Below are positions 50,783-59,762 of a stretch of DNA of 64,000 nucleotides, in pieces (position 1 is the stretch's first letter; each line of letters opens with the position of its first letter). The notes under the pieces are model-generated. The model saw only the letters and a program-made list of their open reading frames with translations, ran no database searches and was not told the DNA's origin. Both the position numbers and the translations under genes were made by a program. Source of the DNA: Mesorhizobium muleiense. Its GTDB lineage: Bacteria > Pseudomonadota > Alphaproteobacteria > Rhizobiales > Rhizobiaceae. The DNA lies in NCBI RefSeq assembly GCF_900099905.1, contig NZ_FNEE01000001.1:235091-299090 (forward strand), in the 5' to 3' direction.

Positions 50783-52933
50783 CTACACGAAGAGAAAATC
50801 GCTGTTCGAGATGCTTGCGACGAGGACACCGTTTAGCGAAAGCGTGTCACTGTCGGAGAAGACGACCAGCGTGTCGCTCCCGACCTGCCGGAGTTCGCTA
50901 TATCTTTGGTATCCTGAAATCTCCAGGAGATCATCGCCGGAAAGGTCGAAGTCGGTGATGGTGTCGTGGCCATGGCCGGCGGCGAAGACGAAGCTGTCGT
51001 TTCCCGTTCCGCCGGTGAGGATATCGGTGCCAAGACCACCGACGAGCCGGTCCGACCCGCCTCGGCCGTCCAGCCGATCTGCGCCGCCAAGGCCTTCGAG
51101 CGTGTTCGCTGCGCCGTTGCCGATCATGGTGTTGGCGAGCTCGTTGCCTTTTCCCGCCAGATTGGCAGCCGACCTCAGGAAGAGGTTTTCGACGTTGTCG
51201 GCCAGGGTCCAGTTTACATAAGCGTGCGTCTCGTCGAAGCCGCCATTGTTCTCTTCGATGGTTTTGTCACCGGCATTGTCGACATGGAAGACGTCATCAC
51301 CCGCGCCGCCGACAAGCGTGTCGGCGCCCGCTTTTCCGTTCAAGATATCGCTGCCGCCCATTCCATAAATGACGTCCGCACCGGGACCGCCGGTAAGCGT
51401 ATTGTTGCCGTCGTCGCCTACGATTGACCCCGGCGGCGGCTCGTCGAGTGGATCGATCCAGACGAAATCCGAACTGCTCAAGGAGGCGCTGGTCACGCCT
51501 TTGAGGAGAACAGTGTCGCTGTCGGAGAGGACGACCAGCGTGTCCGTCCCGACCTGCCGGAGTTCGCTATATCTTTGGTAGCCTGAAATCTCCAGGAGAT
51601 CATCGCCGGAAAGGTCGAAGTCGGTGACGGTGTCGTGGCCATGGCCGGCGGCGAAGACGAAGCTGTCGTTTCCCGTTCCACCGGTGAGGATATCGGCGCC
51701 AAGACCAGCGACGAGCCGGTCCGACCCGCCCCGGCCATCCAGCCGATCGTCGCCGCCGAGGCCTTCGAGCGTGTTCGCTGCGCCGTTGCCGACCATGGTG
51801 TTGGCGAGCCCGTTGCCTTTTGCCGCCAGATTGGCAGCCGACCTCAGGAAGAGGTTTTCGACGTTGTCGGCCAGGGTCCAGTTTGTATAAGCATGCGTCT
51901 CGTCGACGCCGCCATTGGTCGCCTCGATGGTTTTGTCGCCGGCATTGTCGACATAGTAGACGTCATTACCCGTGCCGCCGACAAGCGTGTCGGCGCCAAC
52001 CCCGCCGATGAGTTGGTCGGAGCCGCCGCGGCCCTCCAGCAAATCATCGCCAGCCAGCCCATCCAGCACATTGGCTCCCTCGTTTCCGCCGAGTTGGTCG
52101 GCAAACGAAGATCCTGTAAGATTTTCGATGCTGGTGAAGGTATCGCGGTCGCTTCCGATACCGGTCCCGTCCAGGCCGAGATGGTGTTCCAGGGCGGCCA
52201 TCCAGTGTGAGGCGATTTTTGCATAGCCGCCGGCAGTCGGATGCAGCCCGCTGTCAAGTGGCGGCGCGGTGATGTCATCCGGTGTCAGATCGCGCATGTC
52301 GACAAAGGCGATCTTGTGCCCCTGGGCGGCCAGTTCAGAGATCAGGCCGGGCATGGCATCGTTATACGCATCGACACGGTCTGCACGCGCTTGCGACTGT
52401 TGGCCGACGCGAACGGGAGGCAAGGATCCGACAAAGACGGTCAAGGCGGGATCGCTGGAGGTCAGGCTGAGCAAAAGGCTGCGCAAATCCTGCAGCATCG
52501 TTGGCACGCTATCGGTCGAGCTGTCATTTGTTCCGGCGATCAGCAGCACGGCGTCGGGTTTCGTAGCTGCCACAACATCGTTGTCGATGCCGTTCAGTTG
52601 ATTGAGCGTCCAGTTGCGGTGACCCTCGTGATCCCGATCGACCATGCTGGCGGGTCCGTTGGACGAGGAACCGACGAAGTCGATCTTCACATTGAGTGCC
52701 GCCAACTGTTCCAGCATGAACTTCCGATAGCCGCCGCTTTCGGTATCGGAAGAGCTCGCGATCACTCCATAGGTAATGGAATCGCCCAGCGGCAGTATCG
52801 ACAGCAACTTGTAAGCATGGCCGGAAGCCAAATCGGCGACGACTCCACGGGACGAAGCGCCGTAATTGACTGCGTCCGAACCGGCACCGCCGATGAAAGC
52901 GTCTGGACGGCTGCTATCATAGAACACCGTCAT
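50783..52933 (-). CDS. RTX-type calcium-binding protein with SGNH hydrolase domain
   Basis: A 716-residue protein without a signal peptide, as expected for type I secretion. Residues about 40-235 form an SGNH/GDSL hydrolase: LLSILPLGDSITYG, AVLLIAGTNDSSTD and LDSGLHPTAGGYAKIASHWM (catalytic Ser, Asn and Asp/His). The remainder holds RTX nonapeptide repeats (GGSDQLIGGVGADTLVGGTG and similar). It contains a 223-residue unit present twice, nearly identical at DNA level. The C-terminus is hydrophobic and ends SDFLFV, as in secretion signals. Start 52933 follows GGGGGAG and overlaps the GMC remnant stop by 4 bases. It may act on an acylated surface polymer. Confidence 0.85.
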   Translation of the reverse strand: MTVFYDSSRPDAFIGGAGSDAVNYGASSRGVVADLASGHAYKLLSILPLGDSITYGVIASSSDTESGGYRKFMLEQLAALNVKIDFVGSSSNGPASMVDRDHEGHRNWTLNQLNGIDNDVVAATKPDAVLLIAGTNDSSTDSVPTMLQDLRSLLLSLTSSDPALTVFVGSLPPVRVGQQSQARADRVDAYNDAMPGLISELAAQGHKIAFVDMRDLTPDDITAPPLDSGLHPTAGGYAKIASHWMAALEHHLGLDGTGIGSDRDTFTSIENLTGSSFADQLGGNEGANVLDGLAGDDLLEGRGGSDQLIGGVGADTLVGGTGNDVYYVDNAGDKTIEATNGGVDETHAYTNWTLADNVENLFLRSAANLAAKGNGLANTMVGNGAANTLEGLGGDDRLDGRGGSDRLVAGLGADILTGGTGNDSFVFAAGHGHDTVTDFDLSGDDLLEISGYQRYSELRQVGTDTLVVLSDSDTVLLKGVTSASLSSSDFVWIDPLDEPPPGSIVGDDGNNTLTGGPGADVIYGMGGSDILNGKAGADTLVGGAGDDVFHVDNAGDKTIEENNGGFDETHAYVNWTLADNVENLFLRSAANLAGKGNELANTMIGNGAANTLEGLGGADRLDGRGGSDRLVGGLGTDILTGGTGNDSFVFAAGHGHDTITDFDLSGDDLLEISGYQRYSELRQVGSDTLVVFSDSDTLSLNGVLVASISNSDFLFV

Positions 52934-53385
52934 AGTATTTTCTCCCCCTGGCAAAGCTGCTCACCGGCATGACCGCCTGGGCCGCAGCAGAAAGGCTCGA
53001 GATCGTCATAGCTGATCGGCCAGTCGAGACCGATGCCGTAGAGGCCTTTCAGCCTGAACTCGTAAGCAAGCAACCGCGGCGTCTGCCCGGACCAGCAGTT
53101 GGTTCCGCCTGCCAGGCCGATCGTGTAATTCCACGGTCTGCTGGAGTAGGTATCCTCGTCCCGGATATTGCTGTTTGCGCCGCGTTCGAGTTGCCAATCA
53201 CGCGTGCTGTGGCGCCACAATCCGAAGGGAACACGAGCTTTTCTCCGTCCGACGAACTGGTGCAGTAAAAAGGCTGAATCGAAGCCAGCGCCGATTACGA
53301 CGATACCATGGTGCTCGTCGGCGACCTGTTTGGCCCGGGTGTCGAGTACCATTGTCCATGGCCTCTTCAGCCACTGACCCTGCAC
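52930..53385 (-). pseudogene. Truncated GMC-type oxidoreductase
   Basis: A 151-residue frame with the start of a GMC/choline-dehydrogenase-like flavoenzyme: HGIVVIGAGFDSAFLLHQF (FAD loop, with Gly-Gly of the usual G-x-G-x-x-G changed to Phe-Asp-Ser), RPWNYTIGLAGGTNCWSGQT and GLDWPISYDDLEPFC. Normal members have about 500 residues, so roughly the last 350, including the catalytic His, are missing. The end has new residues (HAGEQLCQGEKIL) and overlaps the RTX gene start by 4 bases. Confidence 0.7.
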
Positions 53386-53432
53386 CTGACGCCGATGCGA
53401 TCGGTTTTCTGCAGGTCAGCGAGACAAATTCA

Positions 53433-53464
53433 ATGTTGCACCGCACTCTTAGGCACTGCAACAT
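53433..53464. promoter_or_regulatory. Inverted repeat ATGTTGCA-N16-TGCAACAT
   Basis: Perfect 8-base arms at 53433-53440 and 53457-53464 with a 16-base spacer, just upstream of the GMC remnant on its strand. It has the same 8-16-8 geometry as the repeat at 2365-2396 but a different sequence. It could be an operator for the GMC remnant/RTX unit. Confidence 0.35.
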
Positions 53465-53469
53465 AATAT

Positions 53470-53505
53470 TTGCCACTACTTTGGGTAGATTGGCAACATT
53501 TTTTT
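53470..53505 (+). terminator. Terminator-like hairpin with T7 run
   Basis: TTGCCA-CTAC-loop-GTAG-AT-TGGCAA forms an imperfect stem, followed by CA and seven T residues. It reads as a terminator on the plus strand, though no plus-strand gene ends nearby, so it may belong to a short RNA or be fortuitous. Confidence 0.35.
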
Positions 53506-53832
53506 GAGCCTGCAATACCCTGGCTCGACACCGGGCACGGTGACGCGGGCGGCGATCGCTGTTGCTGTTGTTGTACCAAATTGCGACAGGTCGGCAATCT
53601 AACGCGGGCATTTATCGATAATTGGCGCAAACTGCGTGCGCGCATTGAGCCAGGGTGTATCTTGAACTTTCGTCGTTGCCTGTGCGTTTAGGTTGTAGTA
53701 CGCATCCTGTTGCAGTGCAGCAATATCCGGCGGCAACGTGCGGCTGCGTGAGGGCTCATCCCGTCCCCGGAAGGTGAGCACCGAAAACCGAACAGGTGAG
53801 GCGAAACGTCCGGAAGACGGGAGAAGCATGGG

Positions 53833-55554
53833 ATGAGCATCGGAGCGGGCAGCGCCCGGCGTTGGCCGTCAGTCGGCATCGAGCGTTCACCCGTTGAGCG
53901 TTATGTCCTTGCAGCCCTTCTTTTTTTCCCGTTCCTGTGCGGGGTCGTTCCGATCCTGTTGTACGAGAAGGCGGCGTCCCGCGTGGCGTGGCACGATCCT
54001 GCCCTCGCCACGGTCAGCGCTATCGGGTTGGCTCTGCTTTGCTGCCTTTTTGCATTCGTGCGCTATCCCGCCGAGGCGCGGGCTGCGCGCATCATCGTGG
54101 TCGGCCTGGCGATAACGCTGGGCCTCTTCAGCTTCGGGCTTGGAGACGAACTCGGCATTGCCGACGCAGCTCGCGCCGACGCGTTGGGCAATGCACTCAC
54201 ATATGGTCGCCTGATCGCGCTTGCGGCGGCGCTTCTTTCGATCCTGCGGCCATCCTTCGCCATTTTCCCGACGGTCTATTTCGGCTTCCACAAGAATGTC
54301 ACGCGGGCAGTTTCCGATGCTGCGGAACTAGGCCGCAACGACTATGCGCCGTTGATTGAGGTCGGTCTCTTCCTGGCCTGTGGCCTGTTGGGCCTTGGCC
54401 TGCTGCAGAGCTTGAGCCGGCTGAAGCCCTTCACCAGGAACCTGCCCAGCCTTGACGAACTCGGAACCAGGAATTTCGCTGCCCAGGCTGCTGGAATACT
54501 GCTGCTGGCCGGGATCGGCGCCCATTTTGGCAACTACTTCATGTCCGGGATGGCCAAGGTCACGCTTGACGGAGGGCCGTTGAGCTGGATCCTCGAGAAC
54601 CCGACCAGTTCCATCATGCTGGCCGGGTACGGCTTAGGCGCGGCCCCGTTGGGCTTTTCCGAATCGCTGCTCGCTCATGCCTATGAAGCAGTCAGGGCGG
54701 TCCAGATTCCGATGAATGTCGTTATCCTTGCTGCGCAGCTTCTATGCTTTCTCGCTTTTTTGCGCCGGCGGTGGCTCATCGGACTGACCGCATTATTCGA
54801 TATCATGCATATCGGGATCTTCCTTCTGAGCGGCGCCCTTTTTCTGCACTGGATCATCTTGAACAGTCTGATCGTCGCGGCTCTGACGAGAATGAAGGAA
54901 AATTCGTTTTCCACGACTGCCATCGTAGCCGGGATTGTTGTCACCATATTCGGCGACGCGGTCTTTTATAACGCGCGGCTCGGCTGGTATGATTCAAGGC
55001 AAATCCGGCAAGCACATTTCGAGGCGCTGACGAAAGAAGGTGACTGGGTGCGGGTCGCACCGAGCTTTTTCCGCGACGCTTCCTATCTGCTCTATGCCCG
55101 TCACTTCGGCTATCAGGAATATCGTCGTGAATCCGGCCACGTTCCGACCTCAGCTTGGGGCCAGATCGGGATCAGGAAGGTGGGGCCGAAGTCGTCGGAA
55201 ATTGCCTCGTCCAACTATGAGGTCATGAAGCTTACCAAGGAGTGCGCCTATCCAGTCGAACGGCCAATCACGCCGCCTGACTACGATGCGGCCCGCCCGG
55301 CGCCGTTTATTCTTGGCCAGCACAATCGCGCCGCGAACCTGGCGAACTCGGCTGTTGCGGTCGGTTATAACTTCTATCCACACCATCATTATTCCATGCC
55401 GTTCCTGCACCGCGCTTTTGAGGCGCTGGAGCCTCGCGACATCGTGGCGTATCGATACCTGGTCGATACCGTCTGCCTCGATGTCGCAGATGGCAAGGTC
55501 GTGCGGCGGGTCATGACCCAGACATTGGGGCCCAGGATCGATGTCCGCCAGTGA
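53833..55554 (+). CDS. Polytopic membrane protein of unknown function
   Basis: A 573-residue protein. Residues about 20-385 hold some 10 hydrophobic segments (VLAALLFFPFLCGVVPILLY; IIVVGLAITLGLFSFGLG; LIEVGLFLACGLLGLGLLQS; IMHIGIFLLSGALFLHWIIL). The last 190 residues are soluble, with RVAPSFFRDASYLLYARHFG and YNFYPHHHYSMPFLHRAFEA, a His-rich stretch. The layout, with a conserved H-F-G-N-Y-F-x-S-G-M-A-K loop, recalls HTTM/vitamin K carboxylase-like proteins, but I cannot confirm this. It has no clear operon partner; the GDSL hydrolase gene follows 190 bases later. Confidence 0.7.
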   Translation: MSIGAGSARRWPSVGIERSPVERYVLAALLFFPFLCGVVPILLYEKAASRVAWHDPALATVSAIGLALLCCLFAFVRYPAEARAARIIVVGLAITLGLFSFGLGDELGIADAARADALGNALTYGRLIALAAALLSILRPSFAIFPTVYFGFHKNVTRAVSDAAELGRNDYAPLIEVGLFLACGLLGLGLLQSLSRLKPFTRNLPSLDELGTRNFAAQAAGILLLAGIGAHFGNYFMSGMAKVTLDGGPLSWILENPTSSIMLAGYGLGAAPLGFSESLLAHAYEAVRAVQIPMNVVILAAQLLCFLAFLRRRWLIGLTALFDIMHIGIFLLSGALFLHWIILNSLIVAALTRMKENSFSTTAIVAGIVVTIFGDAVFYNARLGWYDSRQIRQAHFEALTKEGDWVRVAPSFFRDASYLLYARHFGYQEYRRESGHVPTSAWGQIGIRKVGPKSSEIASSNYEVMKLTKECAYPVERPITPPDYDAARPAPFILGQHNRAANLANSAVAVGYNFYPHHHYSMPFLHRAFEALEPRDIVAYRYLVDTVCLDVADGKVVRRVMTQTLGPRIDVRQ

Positions 55555-55744
55555 ATCCGGCGAGGGCGCTGCGGACGTTCAGCACGCGAGTTGACTATAA
55601 GGCTGCACTAGTTTCCACGCTCGCAAATCCTTGCTCCTGACGCTGGTCCAAAATTGCCACGGAAGTCGAATTTCATTCCCCAGGCAGGCCGTCATAATAA
55701 GGCCGGCGGCGGCATTACCAGCATGTCTCGAGGAGGAGATAAAA

Positions 55745-57088
55745 ATGCGGCTCAACAGGCCTTTGGTTTTCACGGATAAGGTTTCATCGGAGCTTTCTAC
55801 CGCCGCAGGGAGGAAACGGCGTCGACGTCAGATCATCCTGATATGTGCAGCTGCGGCGGCCGGTTCCGCCATCGCAGGTTTTTCGGCACAAGGCGCTGAA
55901 AAGGCAGACTGGATCACCACTTGGGCTGCCACACCTGCTCCGCGCTGGTCGGATGATCTTCCTGCGCCTTTCGGAGTGCCGGAGGTATTGGAGAACCAGA
56001 CCGTCCGCCAGGTCGCCCGCATCAGCGTTGGCGGCAAGAGCGTGCGGGTCGTGCTGTCGAATGCTTTCGGCGCCAAGCCGCTGACCATTGGCGCCGGCAG
56101 CGTCGCAATAGCAGGCAAGGACGGCAACGTCGATCAGGCGACCCTGAAGCCTCTGACCTGGGGCGGCAATAGTTCTGTGGTGGTTCCGCCGGGAGCTCCG
56201 ATCCTCAGCGACCCCATCGCTCTCTCGGCAGAAGCGCTTTCCGAAATCTCGGTCAGCATTTTCCTGCCGAAGAAGACGGCGCTGTCGTCGGTGCATTGGG
56301 ATGGCGTGCAAACCGCCTACATCTCCGGCCCGGGCAATTTCACAAACGAGGCTGCGTTCAAGGCTGACAGCACACTCAAATCGCGCCTGTTTCTGAGCGA
56401 CATATGGGTTGACGCCGTGCCGGAATCCGAGGCGATCGTGTTTTTCGGGGATTCCATCACGGATGGGAATTGCTCGACCCCTGACGCCAATAATCGCTGG
56501 CCGGACCATATCGCCAAGCGATTGCAGGAGGCCAACCGCAAGGTCGCGGTGGTCAACGAAGCCTTTTCGGGCAATCGCGTGTTGACCGACGGTATGGGTG
56601 TCAATGCCTTGGGACGTTTCGATTCTGATATACTGAGCCATCCCAAAGTCTCGACCGTCGTCCTTATGATGGGCATCAACGATATCGGCTGGCCCGGCCA
56701 AAATGCAATCACGCCGGACGACAAGGAACCGACGGCGCAAGACATCATCACCGGATACAAACAACTCATCGATCGCGCGCACGCCCATGGCATACGCATT
56801 GTCGGCGCGACGTTGACCCCCTTCGCCGAAACCTTCAAAGGACTTCCCACCGAGGGTTACTACACGCCCGAGAAAGAAAAGATTCGCGTCGCGGTGAACG
56901 AATGGATCCGCACCGGCGGCGGCTTCGATGGCGTGGTCGACTTCGACAAGGTGATGGAAGACCCGGCCAAGCCGGGGTATCTGCGCGACGACTACGACTG
57001 CGGCGATAACCTCCATCCCAACGACGCGGGATACAAGGCAATGGCAGACGCGGTCGATCTCGACGTCCTGTTGGGTTCAGCCAAGTAG
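55745..57088 (+). CDS. Exported GDSL/SGNH hydrolase
   Basis: A 447-residue protein with a long basic N-terminus and a signal segment at about residues 29-48 (IILICAAAAAGSAIAGFSAQ). A beta-rich domain (about 55-220) precedes the SGNH hydrolase: AIVFFGDSITDGNCSTPDAN (Ser nucleophile), FSGNRVLTDG, VLMMGINDIGWPG and CGDNLHPNDAGYKAMA (Asp-His). This layout fits plant and bacterial esterases of the GDSL_2 type acting on acetylated or other esterified glycans. ATG 55745 follows GAGGAGGAGA. The frame is open 38 codons further upstream without support. Confidence 0.85.
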   Translation: MRLNRPLVFTDKVSSELSTAAGRKRRRRQIILICAAAAAGSAIAGFSAQGAEKADWITTWAATPAPRWSDDLPAPFGVPEVLENQTVRQVARISVGGKSVRVVLSNAFGAKPLTIGAGSVAIAGKDGNVDQATLKPLTWGGNSSVVVPPGAPILSDPIALSAEALSEISVSIFLPKKTALSSVHWDGVQTAYISGPGNFTNEAAFKADSTLKSRLFLSDIWVDAVPESEAIVFFGDSITDGNCSTPDANNRWPDHIAKRLQEANRKVAVVNEAFSGNRVLTDGMGVNALGRFDSDILSHPKVSTVVLMMGINDIGWPGQNAITPDDKEPTAQDIITGYKQLIDRAHAHGIRIVGATLTPFAETFKGLPTEGYYTPEKEKIRVAVNEWIRTGGGFDGVVDFDKVMEDPAKPGYLRDDYDCGDNLHPNDAGYKAMADAVDLDVLLGSAK

Positions 57089-57153
57089 TCGGCTGTCGCT
57101 GCTGACCTTGCCGCGCTGCTCAGGCATTGCGGCAAGGTCGGTTCGCGCATGGC

Positions 57154-58194
57154 TCAAGTGAGCCCGAGCCGGACAAGATGGCGTACGACCGGTGGGAACA
57201 TCTCCTGGCCGATGTAAGCTCCGGTGTTCGTATTTTCGAAGAGTGGGCCGGCGACGGCCGCATCCTCGATCACCGGAATACCTGCCTGGCGTGCTTGAGC
57301 CGTCATCTCGTCAGCCGCTCGGCCCTGGCCCTTGCCGACGACTGTCGGCACCGGCGTTTCACCCCTGACGTAACGCAATGCCACTGAGCGGTCACCGGAC
57401 ACGAAAACGATGACCGCGTTTTTCACGCCCAGCTTCGCCGGTTGCATCACGGCCTCACGCCGCTGTCGCTGCTGTTCATGTCGAATCAATGGATCGCCTT
57501 CGAGGTCCTTGTTTTCGCGCTTGTATTCGGTTGTCGTCATGCGCATGTCGCGCAGGAACAGCCAGCGCTGAATAGGAACATCGATCACGCCGATGACGAC
57601 AAAGGCCAGGGCGGCGGCAATTCCAAGCGGTGTCAGCACCGCTTTGATAATTGGCTCCAGGCATGACGGAGCGCATCCCGGTGCATCGAAGAGCGGCTGC
57701 AGCCACGCGATCAAAAGGAATGCGAACAGGCCGGCCAGCAACACCACCTTGGCCAGGCCTTTGGTGAACTCGACGACGTTGCGCAGCGACAGGATCTTCT
57801 GAAGACCCTTCGCCGGGTTTATGTGATCGAATTGCGGCTTGAGCGGCTCAAACGAGAAGACCGGCCCGAACGTTCCCAGCATGCCGAAGACCACGGCGAG
57901 AACGACAACGATTCCGACCAGCGGCAAGGTGGCAAGCATCAGCAATGACAACGAATGGCGGATAGCCTGCAGGCTGACTTCAACGAACGAATCGCCGGGG
58001 GTGGTCACGGTCTGCACGAGTTCCGAAAGGTGCCCGAACAGCATCGGCCAGGCGAAATAAAGATAGCCAAGCGCTGCGAAAAGCGTGAAGCCGGAGGCCA
58101 GGTCGCGGCTCTGCGAAACCTGGCCTTTGCGGCGAGCGTCGCGAAGCTTCTTGTCGGACGCCGGTAGTTTCTTTTCCTCAGCTTCTTCGGCCAT
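57154..58194 (-). CDS. sctU: Type III secretion export apparatus protein SctU, lacking the NPTH motif
   Basis: A 346-residue member of the FlhB/YscU/HrcU family. The N-terminus (KKLPASDKKLRDARRKGQVS, then QSRDLASGFTLFAA) and four membrane helices up to about residue 215 are typical, as is the linker MRMTTTEYKRENKDLEGDPL. The cytoplasmic domain should carry the self-cleaving Asn-Pro-Thr-His. At that place it has Val265-Ser266-Gly267-Asp268 (VIVFVSGDRSVALRY), so normal autocleavage is not possible. The following R-G-E-T-P-V-P-T-V-V-G-K-G and the C-terminal dimer region are conserved. It lies in a locus with SctV and Tad-type genes. Confidence 0.88.
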   Translation of the reverse strand: MAEEAEEKKLPASDKKLRDARRKGQVSQSRDLASGFTLFAALGYLYFAWPMLFGHLSELVQTVTTPGDSFVEVSLQAIRHSLSLLMLATLPLVGIVVVLAVVFGMLGTFGPVFSFEPLKPQFDHINPAKGLQKILSLRNVVEFTKGLAKVVLLAGLFAFLLIAWLQPLFDAPGCAPSCLEPIIKAVLTPLGIAAALAFVVIGVIDVPIQRWLFLRDMRMTTTEYKRENKDLEGDPLIRHEQQRQRREAVMQPAKLGVKNAVIVFVSGDRSVALRYVRGETPVPTVVGKGQGRAADEMTAQARQAGIPVIEDAAVAGPLFENTNTGAYIGQEMFPPVVRHLVRLGLT

Positions 58195-58278
58195 GTTGCA
58201 ATCTTATCGCACTGTTGTGGTTCCAGTCGGCCAGGGCCGTGTGTAAGGTGCGGCGGGCTTGAATACGGAGAGGTGGAT

Positions 58279-59082
58279 ATGCGGCTGCACGTCGTGTTCT
58301 TGCCCGTCGTCGCCATGCTGGCGGTGACCGGTTGTCAGACGACCAAAACCGACACCGAGCAGGCAAAGGCACAGGGCCCGTCGTCGCAATCGGAGCGTCT
58401 GATCAAGCTTGCGGACGATATCCATGCGCAGGGAGACAGTGGCACCGCAATCGCGCTCTACCAGCGCGCGGCAGCGATGCCGGATGCCAAGCCGAGCGCC
58501 TTCGTCAAGGCGGGCGAGGCCTATATGCGAGCGGGCTATCCCGCCGAGGCGGCTAGAGCCTATCAGGCCGCGCTGGCAAAAGCGCCCAATGACGGAGGGG
58601 CAATGCTCGGGCTTGGCTCGGCGATGATGGAAACGGGCGATATCGATGCCGGCATGCGCGCGCTCGCGCAGGCCGCGCCGCTGGTCAACACCAGCAGCGC
58701 CTATATCAGGCTGGGCGTGGCGCAGACATTCGCCGGCCAGACGGCGGAGGCGCAGACCACTTTTGCTCAGGCGTTGAAACTTGCGCCGGGGGATCTCGAC
58801 GTCGAGAGCAACATGGCGTTGGCCGCGGCGCTCGAAGGCAATTCCGCCACAGCACTGCCGCTGGTCCAGAAGATCTCTGCCGCACCCAATGCGCAGTTGC
58901 ATCACAAGCGCAACGTCGTGGTGGTCTACGGACTTCTTGGCCAGGCCGATCAGGTCAGGGCCTCGCCGCCGATCGGCCTGGCGACCAAGGAGGTGAATAC
59001 CTTGCTTGCGCGTGCCAGAACCATCCGGTCGAAGGGCAGCACACAGGCAAGGGCGAAAGCGCTCGGCTCTATCCTCGGCTAG
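58279..59082 (+). CDS. TPR lipoprotein, TadD-like
   Basis: A 267-residue protein with a lipoprotein signal peptide (MRLHVVFLPVVAMLAVTGCQ, lipobox L-A-V-T-G-C with Cys at 19). Tetratricopeptide repeats follow: GDSGTAIALYQRAAAMPDAK, GYPAEAARAYQAALAKAPND, GDIDAGMRALAQAAPLVNTS and GQTAEAQTTFAQALKLAPGD. This matches TadD, the TPR lipoprotein that assists Tad pilus or secretin assembly. It diverges from sctU with 84 bases between starts. GGAGAGG precedes ATG 58279; a GTG two codons earlier is possible. Confidence 0.82.
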   Translation: MRLHVVFLPVVAMLAVTGCQTTKTDTEQAKAQGPSSQSERLIKLADDIHAQGDSGTAIALYQRAAAMPDAKPSAFVKAGEAYMRAGYPAEAARAYQAALAKAPNDGGAMLGLGSAMMETGDIDAGMRALAQAAPLVNTSSAYIRLGVAQTFAGQTAEAQTTFAQALKLAPGDLDVESNMALAAALEGNSATALPLVQKISAAPNAQLHHKRNVVVVYGLLGQADQVRASPPIGLATKEVNTLLARARTIRSKGSTQARAKALGSILG

Positions 59083-59083
59083 A

Positions 59084-59206
59084 GCAATTCCAGGAAAAGT
59101 GTGAAACGACTTTCCCGGGAAAAGCGCATAGCGCTTTCCCTGCGGAATTGCGCAAAAACAAGGAGATAGAGCGGTTCGGCGTTTCCGTGAAACGATGAAC
59201 CGCTCT
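59084..59206. repeat. Rhizobial intergenic palindromes
   Basis: Nested inverted repeats: GCAATTCC (59084-59091) with GGAATTGC (59144-59151), enclosing the inner hairpin GGGAAAAGCGC-AT-AGCGCTTTCCC. A second palindrome has AGAGCGGTTC (59168-59177) with GAACCGCTCT (59197-59206). Both types are common in Rhizobiales intergenic DNA and sit between convergent genes here. Confidence 0.7.
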
Positions 59207-59299
59207 AGCGCAGCGGACCGGAACGCGTGAAGCCAATTTGGGTCGAGCCCGACGCAACAACCCGATGAAGTAGCGCACCGCGGGCAGGGCCGCATCGGC

Positions 59300-59749
59300 T
59301 CACTCGACCGGGAGAGTTGTTTGCGGCGTCGGCGGCCCGCTGTTGGCTCCACCGATCGGCGCCTCTTCGCCATTGAGGTAGCGCCGGGCGGCGTTTGCCG
59401 TCGGCGCGGCCGCCGCCGCCCCCATGCGCCGGCCCTCGACGAGGTCGCGCTGGCTTTCGGCCATGCGTTGAAGATTGTAGGCGTTGGCGCAGCCGGGCGG
59501 CAGGTGGGAGCCGACGCCGCGGACGATCGTCAGATCGGTCGCAGCGGCAGAACGGTCGTCATCGGCCGGTTCGTTCAGACATGCGTTGGGAGCAAGCACG
59601 GAGCCGCCGACGCCCTTCTCGGAACCGCCGGTGTCGGTCGAGACATAGCTGTAGCCGGGAGAATAGTCCTGCGGCTGTTGCCGGATGTTGGCGCAGCCGA
59701 CCACAAGCAGCACTGGAACAACCGAGCACAAAGCGATGCGAAATGTCAT
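59300..59749 (-). CDS. CpaD-like lipoprotein of a Tad-type system
   Basis: A 149-residue lipoprotein (MTFRIALCSVVPVLLVVGCA, lipobox V-V-G-C at Cys19). The C-terminal part reads LPPGCANAYNLQRMAESQRD and LVEGRRMGAA, which follows the CpaD pattern G-C-A-x-x-x-N-L-x-x-M-x-x-x-P-R-D-L-V-x-G-R. CpaD proteins usually have about 220 residues, so this one is short. It starts 13 bases after the secretin gene, supporting a role as the secretin partner in the outer membrane or periplasm. Confidence 0.72.
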   Translation of the reverse strand: MTFRIALCSVVPVLLVVGCANIRQQPQDYSPGYSYVSTDTGGSEKGVGGSVLAPNACLNEPADDDRSAAATDLTIVRGVGSHLPPGCANAYNLQRMAESQRDLVEGRRMGAAAAAPTANAARRYLNGEEAPIGGANSGPPTPQTTLPVE

Positions 59750-59762
59750 GTCCGGTTCCCCG

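Noticed and set aside
51635..52210. Plus-strand open frames across the RTX gene
   Set aside because: They result from the repeated GC-rich RTX codons read on the opposite strand.
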